Notes: generated by a model not told the origin, from the letters alone. DNA of 64,000 nucleotides from Phalacrocorax aristotelis (GCF_949628215.1 NC_134311.1:13082582-13146581), one strand, 5' to 3'. Counted from the first letter of the stretch, positions 50,055-62,626 are shown. Numbers and translations: made by a program.

Positions 50055-53000
50055 GTAAGCCTGCTCTGCTGCTGGCAGCCAGCTCTTTGGTGGTGGGTTG
50101 GGAACCACAGAGGGACCAAAAGTGGGTGGGAGGGCAGAAAGACCCAGAAACTCTGGTTTGGAGAGGAGGTCAGGAGGACAAGCAAACACAGTGGCAGTGT
50201 GGTACGGAAGGACTGGAGCAAATACACCACACCTTATTAGCAATTCAGGGCAAGGGTTATGGGCTGGTTCATCTGCCACATTGCACTTGGGAGAGGGATG
50301 GGACAGGGAAAAACTTATGATGTGAACAGGAACCAGGATATGGGAGGACAGCACGTACACTGGGGTGGCAGCTACTGTTGTTCCTGCCTCCATGAAGACC
50401 TGCAAGCCTTTGCAAAAGCAGTACATGCTCAGCATATTTAGGTGGGAATCAGCTGTTTGTGGGTTCTGGAAAACTGGTGCTACCTAGGTTCACATTGTGG
50501 TGGTCCTGCAGCAGCCTGTGTGTGAGCCCTCATGCTCCCAGGACATCCATGCACCACACAGATGGGCTGTGAACTCTTGCTACTGCTCTGCCAGACTGCA
50601 GAAAAGGAACCCACTGAATGCAGCTCTCCCTAGGGATGGCTGTTGTTCAGCTGTGCAGTGGCACTCTCAGCCCTCTGAAGATAACCCATGTCCCTGTGCA
50701 GGCCTGCATGGGTTGACACTTCCTGGGATGTGTTAGATGCTCTGTGGAGCTCCTGATCCAGAGACTGTGAGAGAGGGCTATTGGGAGAAGGATTAGGGGA
50801 TGGGAACAGGCATTCCCTGTTTTGTCCCAGCCGGCCCAGCTGTGGATGGAGGCTGCATACTGTGCTTCTGGGAAGGTGGGGGTTGGCATGCAGCAAACTG
50901 ATCCCCCCCTCACAAAACCCATACAGCTGATCCAGGTCCTGAGTGGGCCCTGCACAACCCTGCCTTCCCTTTGGTTTGGACGTGACCCTCTGTCAATGCT
51001 TCGGAGTCCTGCCACTGGTCACAGGTGTGCCATGCTCATGGGTCTCTGCTCTGTTTCAGGGGCAGAGCTGAATGAAGGCAATGGCCTAAGAAGGGTAAGA
51101 GGTTTCTGGTTTTCCTTGTTGACGGCTTGAAATAGGATTTAGTGCCTGGCATGTCTGGGAAAAGGCTGTTCCCAGTAATCGTCCTCAGCCTCATGGCTAC
51201 TGGTGCTCCAGCATGAAAACCACAACAAAGCCCGGGTTGCGAGTCCCACTGAGGGATGCAGTGGCCTCTGCTCCCTGTATCTTGCTCTGTGTGCACACCC
51301 TGCCCTTTCTGCAGCAGAGGGAACCGGGTTGCCAGTGGCATTCACTCCTGCCCAGGTGCTGTGGGAGGAAGAGATGGGTGGTGCTGGCACTAAAACATGC
51401 GCTGCGGTTTCTCCTTTCCAGCCAGTCTGTGGAGACATGGTCGAGCTGCAGGCCTGCCCACTCCTGCACTTGCCTGTCTGTGGCACTGACGGGAACACCT
51501 ACGCCAATGAATGCCAGCTCTGTGTGCAGCAAATGTAAGCTCATGCCTTGACAGGGACCTCCAGGGTCTAATTTTGGCAGTCTGAAACTGGGTGCTTGTG
51601 AAATACCATCATTCAGGCTCTCCCGTGCCTGGGGAAAGCTATGGCAGACAGGAAGAACACGTGTTCCTGCTAACAAATTGGAAGAGGGCTTTTTCATGTC
51701 AGCTGAGCCAGCTGCTGGGCTGTGAACCCTGTGAGCTTCACCTTCCTGCACGGGTAGTGCCTGTGGATAAGTGCAGGCATGCTCCCAGCCCTTGCCTCCA
51801 GGTTCCTGCCCCATCCTTCGCACCACGTTTAGTGACTACTGTGCAGCTGCAGGCTGAGGGATTTAGCTCATTGTGTTGTCAGGGGGCTAATCCCACAGAA
51901 GAGCTGAATATTAATTCATCCATTGGATCAGCTTGCTAAATCAGACCACCCTGTGGCTGCATGATCTAAAAAGGTGAGGTCAGGAGTCCATGGCAAGGAG
52001 ACCCTCCAACACAAGTGCCTGCAAGCTGGCAACAAACCAGGTGCTCTGTAGAGGACAGGAGAAGGTCCTACTGTCTGTTCTGCCTGCAGTTAGAGAAGGG
52101 AGAGTTGAACTTAGATGGGCGAAAAGATCGACTAGGCATCTAGTCTGGACAGTCAAATAGCACCACTAAGTCATTCAAAGGGAACTCTGTGAATGCAGAT
52201 GTCCAGTTATGTGCCTTATGGCTTTTTTGGCAGAACTTCAAACCAAAGGTACCACCATAAACTTAAGGACTAGGGCAACTGGGACCTCATGAGAAGTGCA
52301 AGGGTTGCTTTGGGGCAGTGATTTTATCCAGGCTGGGAAGTGACTGTCTGAGCAGGTGTTCCTGCTAGGAAGGGACTGATGGTGAAGATAATGTTGAACA
52401 CAGGTCAGCAGTGCTCTTGCACAGCAAATAACACAACCAACCTATATGCTGGGCTGCAGGAAGAGATGGATGACCATCTTGTCAAGGGAAGCTGCAAGGA
52501 CGTGTGGAGGAGCTGCGTTTGGCTAGTCTTGGAAGGGGAGGCTTGGGGGGATCTAGCAGCAGCCTACAGTTGCAAACAGGATACAGTCACACTCTTCTTG
52601 GTGGTAGCAGATGATGCAACACAGGGCAATAGCCACAAGCAGCAGCACTAGAGGGTGCAGGTTGGACATAGGGGAAACCTTTCCCCAGCAGGGTGGTGCA
52701 CCAGGGAGGTAGCAGGGGGTCTCCATCCCTGGGGTGGTGGTAGGTCTTAGACAGAGCCATGGCCACAATAATCTCACACTGGGGACAGCCCTGCTGTGAG
52801 CAGGTCAGGCTGGAGACTCACCGCCAGTGCTGCATGCCTGGAGAGGGGACATCTGTGGGCCAGGATGGCTTGCAGTCACCTTAGCTTTTTAGACAGGAGA
52901 ATTAGCAAGCCAATTTTATAATAGTCATCTCTGTCCCATGGGCTAGACGGGAGCCAAAGGATGACTCGAGTATGTTTTTTGAGCTCTTACTCTTTTTTCC

Positions 53001-53068
53001 TATATTATTCTAGGAAAACCAGACAAGATATCCGGATTTTGAAAGACGGGGAGTGTCAAGATATCTGA
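50000..53068 (+). CDS. SPINK4: Serine peptidase inhibitor, Kazal type 4, complete gene, four coding exons
   Basis: Join: 50000-50054, 51060-51094, 51422-51534 and 53014-53068. The total is 258 bp, 85 residues plus stop, against 86 in human. All introns are GT-AG and phases match. A signal peptide ([19 protein letters not shown]) is followed by a short linker and one Kazal domain with six cysteines spaced C-x8-C-x7-C-x10-C-x2-C, then the last Cys in DGEC. The hallmark [17 protein letters not shown] and the C-terminal [14 protein letters not shown] match human SPINK4 (VCGTDGLTYTNECQLC; KTKQDIQIMKDGKC). Human SPINK4 (PEC-60) is secreted by intestinal goblet cells. The P1 residue, two after the second Cys, is Leu here. 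Position beside B4GALT1 and opposite orientation to it agree with the human order. Confidence 0.95.
51060..51094 (+). CDS. SPINK4: SPINK4 coding exon 2
   Basis: A 35-bp exon between TTTCAG (ending at 51059) and donor GTAAGA (51095). It encodes [12 protein letters not shown], linking the signal peptide to the Kazal domain. Very small second exons are usual in SPINK genes. Confidence 0.92.
51422..51534 (+). CDS. SPINK4: SPINK4 coding exon 3 (Kazal core)
   Basis: The acceptor CTTTCCAG ends at 51421 and the donor GTAAGC begins at 51535. It encodes [20 protein letters not shown] and [17 protein letters not shown], with five of the six Kazal cysteines and the reactive-site loop. Confidence 0.96.
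52320..52860 (+). mobile_element. CR1 LINE copy in SPINK4 intron 3
   Basis: Reads TCCAGGCTGGGAAGTGACTG, then a CTGGGCTGCAGGAAGAG segment, then GGTTGGACATAGGGGAAACC, TTTCCCCAGCAGGGTGGTGC, GGTCTCCATCCCTGGGG and CCCTGCTGTGAGCAGGTC. This is the normal order of the CR1 ORF2 tail, though some blocks are missing. It is moderately old and in the same orientation as SPINK4. Confidence 0.85.
53014..53068 (+). CDS. SPINK4: SPINK4 coding exon 4 (terminal)
   Basis: The acceptor TATTCTAG ends at 53013. It encodes the rest of the split Met codon, then [17 protein letters not shown] and TGA at 53066-53068. It supplies the sixth cysteine. Confidence 0.95.
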
Positions 53069-53161
53069 GCTTTCTAGTAGCTTTTCTGAGCCTAAAAACA
53101 GGTGATTAATTGAGCCTGTGTGCTCTGTGTTGATTGCACATTTAAGTTAGCAATGGTAAAT

Positions 53162-53167
53162 AATAAA
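53162..53167 (+). terminator. SPINK4: SPINK4 poly(A) signal
   Basis: AATAAA lies 94 bp after the SPINK4 stop, giving a short 3' UTR that ends near 53185. Confidence 0.75.
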
Positions 53168-53189
53168 ATGACATACACAATCTTATTTC

Positions 53190-56100
53190 AACAGCACTCT
53201 TTTATGCAAGACTGAGGGAAAACAGCACAAGCCATTTCCCACAAAAGGCTAATAAAAGCATACAGTCAAAACATTCATTTGAAATCCACATCACAAAACA
53301 GGGCTCTGCACTGTGAGTATTATTTCGCCCATCTTCCTTTGAGAAAGGTCATGTGGGAGTAGCAAGAAATACACAGATCCCAGTGAAGAAGGTGCTGGAC
53401 AAATGCAGGGGTTTTTTCTGTAGGAGGCAATTTAATGAAGGGAAAGTAAAGTTTCTTCAGTGTGGGAGAAGACAACTCCCTGGATCCCTAGAAAACATCA
53501 CCGTTTCCAGAGCTGATGTAAATTGAAAATAGTAGCATCTGCACTTCTCATATTATTCAGCTTTTTATCCAAGAGCCTTTCACAACAGGAATCAGACCCA
53601 ATAACACATGGAAGCATGGAAACCGCCTGAGTCGAGACTCTGAATGCAGGGGTCACTGGATGTCTCCTCAAGTACTTGAGAGCAACTTCCAAACTGAACT
53701 AATTGCCCAGAAATACTCTCCAGGAACTGCAGGTTCCCAGCCAGTTGCCAAATTTCAGGTCTAGGTTGCTCCTGGTGTCAGGGCCATGTTTGGGACTGTC
53801 CAACCAAGGTAACAGTGTAAGTGTGCATCAGCAGTCCTTGGGGGTCCCTTCAACACAACTCACCTTTCACAAAATATCTGTAACGAGGCTGTACAACTAG
53901 GATATTCTCTCTGTGCTCGCAGTGACGGAGATCAGAGGGCACTGGCTAATCCAGGACTTGCCTCCTGGATTATGTTCAGTCCTGCACCAGATGTTGTATT
54001 TCTACAGAATGACTGGTTGAGGTTTCTGATCAGCTTTAGCAAAGCACTGGGTTGCTTTGAGAAGTACTTCACTGTGATTTCAAACCCTCCAAGGACAGAT
54101 CTGTGCTCATCCACAGGGCATCATGCCGCTTTGACTTGCTACTATACTCACACAACTCATTTGCAGGCATCTAGATAAGGGTCCAGGGTGCATCATATGG
54201 TCAAGCGAGGTCCCTGAAGTCAGTGACCACCCTGTGAGTCTGCAAGCTGTGCCAGCGTCATGGCTACTGTGCTTGGCCAGCTGGGCATGTAATCCACCCC
54301 CACCCCCACATTCCTGGAACGACCGTAATGCACGACAAAGACATTGCTGATAGAATTAATGATGTAGCTGGAAAAAGTATTGAGGAGCATAAAACAGCCA
54401 TGCTTGGTCAGATGGGCAGCCACTGTTTTCTGTCGCAGAGGTGGCTGCTGTCATTAAAAGTTTTTCTCTCATTAAAAGCTCTTCCCCAGGGTGAGAAGTC
54501 CTAGCCTGGCTAGTTGCTCAGAGTTGTCCAGAGCTTTGTTAGTCCCTTTTTTCCTTCCTTGGACCCTTTCCACTTCTGCAGAGATGGGGACACAGCTTGC
54601 CCACTGGTCTATGGCTGCTGCTATTGCACCATCTGTTCATTTGTCCTGGGGCTCTGCAAGCCTGTTTGCCTCTTTCCAGTTCTCAGGTGGTGAGGCAGAT
54701 GTGGTCTGACTGTGTGTTGCTCTCTGTGTTGCCAGTCATGTCCAGACCTTCAGATGTGTCTCCCCTGCACTGTAGGGAAGAGCTTTGGTGGGGTTATCAC
54801 CCCCAAAACACTTCCATGGTGAGCAACACAAATGCATTGCTCACCTTCCCACTGGGGTTTTCTGCTCCTGCTACGGCAGGATATATTTGGGCAGCTCTGT
54901 CCCAGCTCTATGCCAGGACTGAGGGGAAGGTTATGCCCAGCATAGCATGGTGCATAACTGGGACCTGTTCTCCCCTGGGCGGACACCAGCATCTCAGCCC
55001 CCCCACAGTAGCTTGAGCTGTGCAGGCAGAGTGGCTGCAGCCCATCATTGTGTATCCCAAGAGCCATATCTGTTTATTTGCAGAGGCTAGGAAAAACCAA
55101 CACAGACAATTTGGGGGCTCTTCTGAAGAGGAAAACCACATGCATCCAGCACAACATGGAGTGTTTATTCAGAAACTGCAGAGCTAAAGCACATACTTGT
55201 AGTCCAGACCTGGAAGGTCAAAGCTTGGGCAGCGTCAGGACAGGGTCAGTTTTGACTCTACACACAGTGAATTCAGAGATACCCATCCTCCACCGGTGGA
55301 TTTGCCTGTTTATTTCGCATGGCTCAAGAGCAAGTGGCAGACTGTGGGGAAGTGAAGGGAGTAATTTAACCACCACAGAGCTCAGGAGATGGCACAGGAC
55401 CACTGGATCCAGCGTGGTGCAGAGAGCCTGACTCTGAAACCTGGCAGTTCTGTGTCTGGCAAGGTCAGGCAAGAATCAGGAGGCGGCTGGTGGATAGCAA
55501 GATGCCTGCAATGCACTGGTCTGTGGCAAGGGTTATGCATGTGGATTTGCAGTTTTGCATACAGTTTTGCCTATTGAATTTATCTGTTTCCTATCTTTTC
55601 ATGCTTCAGTCAAGGCAGAGGGAGAAAGGGATTACCTGCTTTTACAGGCACCATAGTTCATCACACAGTGCTAGTGGTAGTCCTGCTCTCAGAGAAGCAT
55701 TTTGCAACAAGGGAAGCTGCCCCCAAACCTGTCTCAAGTCAGGGAGTGAGGGACAAGCCTGCAAATTGCTTCCCTGTCATTGTCATGCACGACAAAACTG
55801 AAAGAACTGCCCAGACACCCTGCTGGAGTGACAGCAGCATAGCTCCCCCACTTGCCCATGTTGATCCCCCAGATAACCCTGGGTTCAGGGATGCTTCCCC
55901 AACTGCAGGGAGGATAGGTAGGTCTCTGGATATTGCCTTGCAGTAGCAATGCCAGATGGGGGTAAACAGAGATACCACTACGGCTTGTGAAGAGCTTTGA
56001 CTTATACATAGATTCAAAGCTAGATATTGCTATGTCTGCAGTGACAGCAGTCCCAACAGTGCCAGGAGATAGGCCTAGTGGCAGGATCCAGCCCTAGGCC

Positions 56101-56200
56101 TAGCTGTCCATTGGACAAAGCATATCCAAGGCTTTTGGGTAGTGAAGCCATGTGGGGGACCGGCATGATGAGATGTACCCAAGGTTGGGGGTGTTCCCCA
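53190..56200. other. Intergenic sequence between SPINK4 and HEMGN, first part
   Basis: No recognised gene or repeat. Open frames such as plus 54597-55016 and 55048-55431 have no known domain. A short direct duplication of CATTAAAAG lies near 54454 and 54470. Confidence 0.45.
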
Positions 56201-56201
56201 A

Positions 56202-56252
56202 CTGAGCAGCTCCAGTGACACTCCAGGAGTCTGTGACACTGGAGCTGCTCAG
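56202..56252. repeat. Strong inverted repeat (hairpin)
   Basis: The left arm 56202-56221 (CTGAGCAGCTCCAGTGACAC) and right arm 56233-56252 (GTGACACTGGAGCTGCTCAG) pair over 20 bp with one mismatch, around an 11-base loop. Pairing does not continue well outside the arms. It is in no recognised gene or repeat. It could be a structured RNA, a small transposon remnant or an isolated inverted duplication. Confidence 0.9.
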
Positions 56253-57204
56253 ATTGCTGGAAACCTATCTGGCTGAGCTCCTCCAGGTCCTCACCTAGGA
56301 AACTGGATGCATCAATGAAAGTGGCCCAGGGCAAGCTGAACTTAAATGTGGAGAGAAAGGGGAGGGAAGCAGTGCTTGGCATACTGTGGAGTGTCCAGCT
56401 GCAACAGTTCATGCAACTGAGACTGGCCAGAAAGTTTAACTTGCACAAATTCATCAAGGGAATTAATTCAAAGAGGATGCAGCTTTGGCCACACCAGCTA
56501 CAGAGCTCTGCTGAAGAAGAAGAATCTGCTGTGTTGCTGGTGCTGGTGTGGGGCAGGGAGGGAACACTGGGCTCTAAAAATTGTGGGTGAGTCTCTGCCT
56601 CTCAGTCCCCCCACTTCAGAGCAGAAACAACTCGAAACTAGGCGGTGGAGTCTGTAACTTCCACACAGTTATCCATCACCAAAGCCTTCCCATGGGAAAA
56701 TAAAATCATGTCCTTTGGATTTAAAGTAATTCAAACACAAAAGCCAAATGTTTACAGGGATGTCAGCCCTCAGAGATGCAACTGCAGGCTCTGTATGATT
56801 TTAAAGCCCATCTATTCCATTAAGCACCTCTAAAGACTATGAGGGCACAGAGACTCTTTCTTTTACAAATGTTGTTTACAAATTCTTTGGTTTCTATCCA
56901 GTTAGAAGATGGCTGGAATTGAGAAACATTTACAGTACCAGCTCTGCAGTGTCATGTGGCAATGTTTTGCTGAGTCAAGAGTGATTTATCAGACCTCACC
57001 AGGCTTTGGAGTGACTGAGTAGATGTGGTGTATGAGAAGCTGAGTTAGCGACCAGCCTGAGCACGCACCCAGTTCCCATGGAGCACTGGAACACTCTGGG
57101 GATTTCCACCCTTTCTTCCATGTTTCATATCACCTGCAAGCAGCCCAGGCTATGTCAAGGTCTTTCTAAGAGCATTTCCAGATATGATGTCCCTCTATGG
57201 CCAA
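56253..57204. other. Intergenic sequence
   Basis: Nothing recognised. Confidence 0.45.
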
Positions 57205-57740
57205 GAATACAGAATCATAGAATAGAATCATCTAGGTTGGAAAAGGCCCTTAAGATCATCGAGCCCAACCATTAACCTCACACTGCCAAGTCCACCATGA
57301 AACCATGTCCCTAAGCGCCACACCTACACATCTTTTAAATATCGCCAGGGATGGTGACTCAACCACTTCCCTGGGCAGCCTGTTCCAATGCTTGACAACC
57401 CCTTCAATTAAGAAATTTTTCCTAATATCCAATCTAAACTGCCCCTGGCACAACTTGAGGCTTTCCTTTTGTCCTGTCGCTTGTTACTTGGGAGAAGAGA
57501 CTGACACCCACTTCGCTACAACCTCCTTTCAGGTAGTTGTAGAGAGTGATAAGGTCTCCCCTCAACCTCTTCTTCTCCAGACTAAACAACCCCAGCTCCC
57601 TCAGCCTCTCCTCATAGGATCTTTCACCTTCTGTTGACCCTTCACCAGCTTCATTGTTCTTCTTTGGATGTGCTCCAACACCTTAACATCTTTGTGGTAG
57701 TGAGGAACTCAAAACTGAACACAGTATTCCAGGTGTGATA
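57205..57740 (-). mobile_element. CR1 LINE 3' copy, relatively young
   Basis: The block begins with AGAATCATAGAATAGAATCA, the reverse complement of the CR1 terminal repeat. It runs through TTGGAAAAGGCCCTTAAGAT, GGGCAGCCTGTTCCAATGCT, AGGTCTCCCCTCAACCTCTT and AACACAGTATTCCAGGTGTG without large gaps. Reverse translation gives [20 protein letters not shown], the end of CR1 ORF2. It is the best-preserved CR1 copy in the window, about 530 bp and 5'-truncated, and resembles CR1-J-like copies. Confidence 0.95.
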
Positions 57741-60700
57741 TGCTTTCCTCCTCCACAACCACTGTCTTTGCATGGTAGACCATCCTGTAAGATACAGTTT
57801 TCAGAATGTCTGCATGAGGCAGGGTGACCCCACAGCTGTGCAGCATCACTCAGTGCTGGAACATGGACAGCCTCTCCAGCATGGGACACCTTGTCTTCAC
57901 TTGTGACTGAGCTACAAGAAGCTCCCCTGTAAAGGACTTAGAAGCATCACATCTCTTTATGCCATCCATGGTCATGGCCCACCCTCCCGTATCAGAGCCT
58001 TCCCATATCTGCTCTGCTGCCACCACCCTGCTGCTCCTTTAGGGGCTGCTAAACCTACCCCACCTATCTGGAGGTGCCATGTAATCTTCAGTGGACACAG
58101 GGGAGGAACCCTAGATCAAAGTGGTAGCTCAGGGGATAAGCAGAAAGGCAGCAGAGATGACCACAGACCCCAGGTAATGTCATAAGAAACCCATATGCAC
58201 TAAATTTCAAACTCTGGAGCTTCTAGGGACCTAGAGAGAGAATCTGCAGAAAGCAAAGGCTGTACATTAAAAAAAAAAAAAAAAGCCTGGCAAGAACTGG
58301 AGGCAGGCCAGATCTGCTCACCCCTGAGGAGCTGATCTGCTCCAGAGTAAGCCTTGGGACTGCACAAGGAGATGGGATCATCCCTACTAGGAAAGGCAAG
58401 CAATTCCCAGAGGACCTGGGGGTAGCCACATTGTCGGGTTCTTCTACCAACCTTGGAGCCACTTTGAATTAATTTGGTGGGGGAGTTAGGGGCACTAGCA
58501 CCTCACCAGAGCATAAGCAGTTGAGTATTTCATGGAGAAAATTGCTGGTAGAAGCTGAATCCCAAATTCACTGAGTGGCACTGAGTGTGTTAGAAACTCG
58601 TCAAAGCAGTGACGTGTCCCTGGTCCAGCAGAATTTTTATGCACAGGTGTAATCTTAAGCTTTTATGTGCTATTCGGCATGAGAAACTCTGAAGGCAGTT
58701 TGCAGAGAAGGCCAGGATTCCCACCTCATCTCACATGCAGAAAACCGAGGCAGACCAACCTGGGGGCCCGGCCATGAAGACCGCAGAGCAGGGAGCAGGA
58801 TCTCATGATTGAAGCCATTGTACCAAGCAGAAACTTCCCCTTTGCAACTATACTGGACCCAAAGATGGCCCTACAGAGGCTGTGTGGGCCTGCATGCTGT
58901 GTAGGTCTGGGGCTGCAACGGGCAACAGGGAGCTAGGAGCAACTACTAAGGGATATCCTCCTGTGCAAACAAGGGACCAGCTGGGCCTTCGCTATGGTTT
59001 TACTGGGGCTGCCCATTGTCATCCTGCTTCATGAGGGAAGTGCTTTGCTCATGGCCTTGATCCACCAGGTACTGGACCAACAAGTCATTGGGAAATCCTC
59101 AACATGCGCAGGCCTTTGGCTCCAGTCCTGGTATGGATTCATTATTCTGTCTGGATTTCCCAGAAAGGTGGTGCAGATATTGGATAGGTCACATGAATTT
59201 GGCTTGGGGGTTTCCAAAGCATATGATGTGGCAGCCACCCTGATCTCGTGCAGCAGACAGTCCTGCCGTGAGGGCGACTGGAGTGGAGATGGAAGTCCTT
59301 TCCCACCAGCACTGCCAGGGTCCTATGAAAACACATTTCAAACAGTATAAGTCCCCTTTCAGACCTCACAAAGGGTCGTCAAGGACTAATACCACATCCC
59401 TGCATCTCACACTGGAAGCCAGCAGCAAGGCAGTGCTGCATCCTGCCCTGCCCTGCAGCTTCTCTCTACTGTAAAGGAGGACATCTGAGTTACAGTTTAG
59501 CAGCAATGAGTGTAAATTTCCTATCTGAAGCGGAATTATTTGCTGTATAAAAGCACTAACATGTTTTTCAACACATACAGTAGATCCTGGGCAGAGACTC
59601 TCACACCTTTGCACTCTGATAAGGAAAATATTATTACCCTACTAGTGGCCAGGCCAGATAAGAGGTTTTGGGCGGGCAGTCTGCTTTTTTTTTCAAGCTC
59701 TTATTATGCTGCACCAGTATCTCCAGATGCCGTACCCAGGGAACTAAGCTGCTTTCTATTTAAAATTGCAAAGAGCAATGGAGAGTTCAGGCAAAGGCTA
59801 TGCTTATTCGGACTCTTCCCTGCCACCTTCTGCAGCCCGTGAGGAGCATGCTGTGCCAGGTAATGATGAGACCACTCTTAACTGGAGTTTTTAGAGAGAG
59901 GAGAGAATGATGTTTGTCACAAGTGATTTCTAAAAAAGGAGTTAATAATTACCAGTGTATGCTTGGGGGATGGAGGATGCACATTTAACTGCAAATATAT
60001 GTGGCTTTTCCCATATTGTTTCAGATCACAAAGGCAGAAGCACCTATAAAGGCTTTTCAAAGCAGACAAAGTCCTTCAGGCTGCATCAATATATTGTCTT
60101 CAGATTGGCAATACTGTCTCATTGTTCTCTTAGCTTGATGGATTTTTTTTCTTTTCATTTCATCTCTGTATCTTTGTGTCCTCTGCTAAATAATTTTTCA
60201 TCAGGATGCAGATGTTTTACTGTGACCTTTCCCGCCTAGTGCCAGCAGGTGACAGACAGCTTTGGAGCAGCTGTGGGAGTGCTCTCTTGGACCAGTTGGA
60301 AGTGAATGAGCAGTGTTTGCTACCTGTGCAAAATAATTTGCTTAGGGTGGGTGGGGAGGGAGACTGACTGCAAGCAGTTAAAAATGCTTTTATGGCTCAT
60401 AAGACATTTTGAAAGGTACAGAAAATTACCTTGCCTGCAAAGGGATGTGCAAGGGATTATGAACTTCAGCAGTTAAACTGAAGCCCTGTGCAGATCCTTC
60501 TATTGCAATTTGTAACCTCATCTTCCCAGGCAGCTTCCTGCCTTTTGCTATGTGGATGGCAGAGTGATATCCTGCTGACTGTGCCCTGCTGCCTCTGATA
60601 CTGCTTCATGTCAGGGAACAGCCTCCCATTTGGGGAACATATACTCGCTGTGCATTGCGCAGTCCAAGCGCAGTGTTTTTCGTCTCAGAGGCTGACAACA

Positions 60701-61019
60701 TCTCTGGTCATGCTGAGATACCCCTACCATGACTGAGAAACTCTGGCACCGTTCTTTCACATCACCTTCATGTCTGTATCGCATCCTGTTGTGCTGCTTC
60801 TCTTTGGTCTGGTTAGGCTGGAATGTTTTTATGAGAGGAGCCGTCTACTCCTGTATGGCTCTACTGTGCTCAGAGCGGGCTCCTGGAACTACTGTACAAA
60901 AAAAGCAATAAAAGAATAGAAAAACTAACAGGAAACAACAGAAAGTAGGATTATTTTTTGTTTTGTGGTTGTGATGGTGGCTGTTATTATTAGGCAGCAC
61001 TTGGGATAACATGCCCACA
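57741..61019. other. Intergenic sequence between SPINK4 and HEMGN, second part
   Basis: No recognised gene. An A16 run lies at 58269-58284. Frames such as plus 58994-59350 and 59540-59842 have no known domain. Confidence 0.45.
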
Positions 61020-61410
61020 TTTGGGCAACTCAGCACAAGAAAGACAAAGGTATACTGGGATGAGTCCAGTGCAGGGCTACCAAGACTGCTAAAGGCTGGA
61101 GCGGATGACCTATGAGGACAGGCAGTGGAAACCAGGCTTGTTCTGCCAGGAGAAAAGAAGACACGGAGTGAGATCTCATTGCAGTCATCCTCTGCCTAAC
61201 AGGGGTTACAGAGAAGGGAGAGCCAGACTTTTTAGGCGTGCAAAGGAAAAGGACAGGAGGCACCACATCCACATTGCAAACATGGCCAGATAGAAAGGAA
61301 AAAAAATTGAGAGTGGTGTGGACGCCAGAGAGGTGGGCTTTGAGGTATTCCCAACTTCCCAGGACAAGGTCCTGGACAGCCTGATGTAATTTTAAAGTTG
61401 GTCCTGTTTT
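61020..61410 (+). mobile_element. CR1 LINE fragment
   Basis: Reads GGATGAGTCCAGTGCAGGGC, CTACCAAGACTGCTAAAGGC, GACCTATGAGGACAGGCAG and CCAGGAGAAAAGAAGACACG, then GGACAAGGTCCTGGACAGCC near 61360. This follows the CR1 ORF2 3' region in order (typically GAGCGAGTCCAG, GGCTACGAAG, TATGAGGACAGG, CTGGAGAAGAG). It is diverged, with the end poorly defined. Confidence 0.75.
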
Positions 61411-62626
61411 GATGAAGACACTGGAATAGAGCCAAACAGAAATCCTTTCCAAGCTAAATTTCTGCAAGATTATTATAAACTATCAGAAGTGTCCTGTGTA
61501 AAGATCTACTTTGGGTAGAGGTTCACTCCTGCTGTCAGTTCTGGGGTTTTATTTCTGTCCTGGGCTATGATTTTTCTTGAGTTTAACAGACATCTGGGAT
61601 ATAAGAGCTATAGTCCAAGCTCAGCCTCAGAAGTCCTTCTCACCTTGCCAGTTCTCCCAGCTGGACAAAGGAATGACAAAATGACCATTCCTCACTGATT
61701 TGACCTAATACTTTAGTGTAAGCTGGGGCTTTTTGTGGAAGGAGCTGGACCTGATTACATCTGGAAGGAGCAGGTCATAGTTTTGCTTCTTCATTGTGTG
61801 GGTTTTGTTCAAACTATGAAAATCAGCATTTTTGTGAATACTTCAGTGTACGTGTGGGAAGAGTCCCCTCTCCCTCCAAGACCTGGGGAAGTGATGTTGC
61901 TCCTGAACAATGCCTTTTGTCTCAAGGGAGTAGTCTCATACTACTTGATCTAAGCTACTTCTTTATTATCACAGGCTAGAGTCCAAGCTAGAAAATTAAG
62001 GGCTGACTGGATCAGAAACCACAAGACCTATTGCCACATCATCAGGGAGATGGTCTGTTAGGACAAAGGCATAGGGGAGGAGGTTCAGTGATGGCTTCAG
62101 CGAAGTTCAGGAATTCATTTGCCCAGGTGTAGATGGCTGAGATATCTTTGCCTCAGGAAGCCATTTGGAGTCCTTTGCAGCCAGTGAAATGGGCACGAAT
62201 TACCTTGGCATAAAAAGGCACTGCACAGGGGTGACTGGGACCTGGGGATGCCCCTTTTCCCTGGTGACTGTAGGTAACCTGCACGTCTTGCCCAAATGGT
62301 AAAGTCAGCATTGGAGCTTTCTCAAAAGTCAGTCTGTCTTCAGTCCTGCCATGGTCTTCTTTGGAGCTGCAGAACAGCTTGGGCTGCTTGTATGGTCTTT
62401 TGGGCCACTCTTCTTACCCCCAGCAGTGTGTACTAGCACTGTTCTGGTCTCTGGTTGGGTCACCATACCCTAAAGGGTCTCAACCTAATACACACAAGCA
62501 TCTGTGAACAGCAAAGCCTGTGCCCTCTGGCTCACCCCCTTGCCTCCACAGACCTGTTCCTATGTTATAGAGCTGACTGTTCTGCACGGCAAGGCTTTCT
62601 CCTTAGTTAGACAAGCATCTTAATCG
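61411..62626. other. HEMGN upstream region
   Basis: No recognised exon. A TATA-like CATAAAAAGG lies near 62208 but is not tied to a mapped transcript start. HEMGN in mammals also has non-coding 5' exons, which could lie here unseen. Confidence 0.4.

Noticed and set aside
51197-51826. 209-codon minus-strand frame
   Set aside because: It is antisense across SPINK4 exon 3, whose splice sites and Kazal motif are unambiguous. It is a shadow frame.
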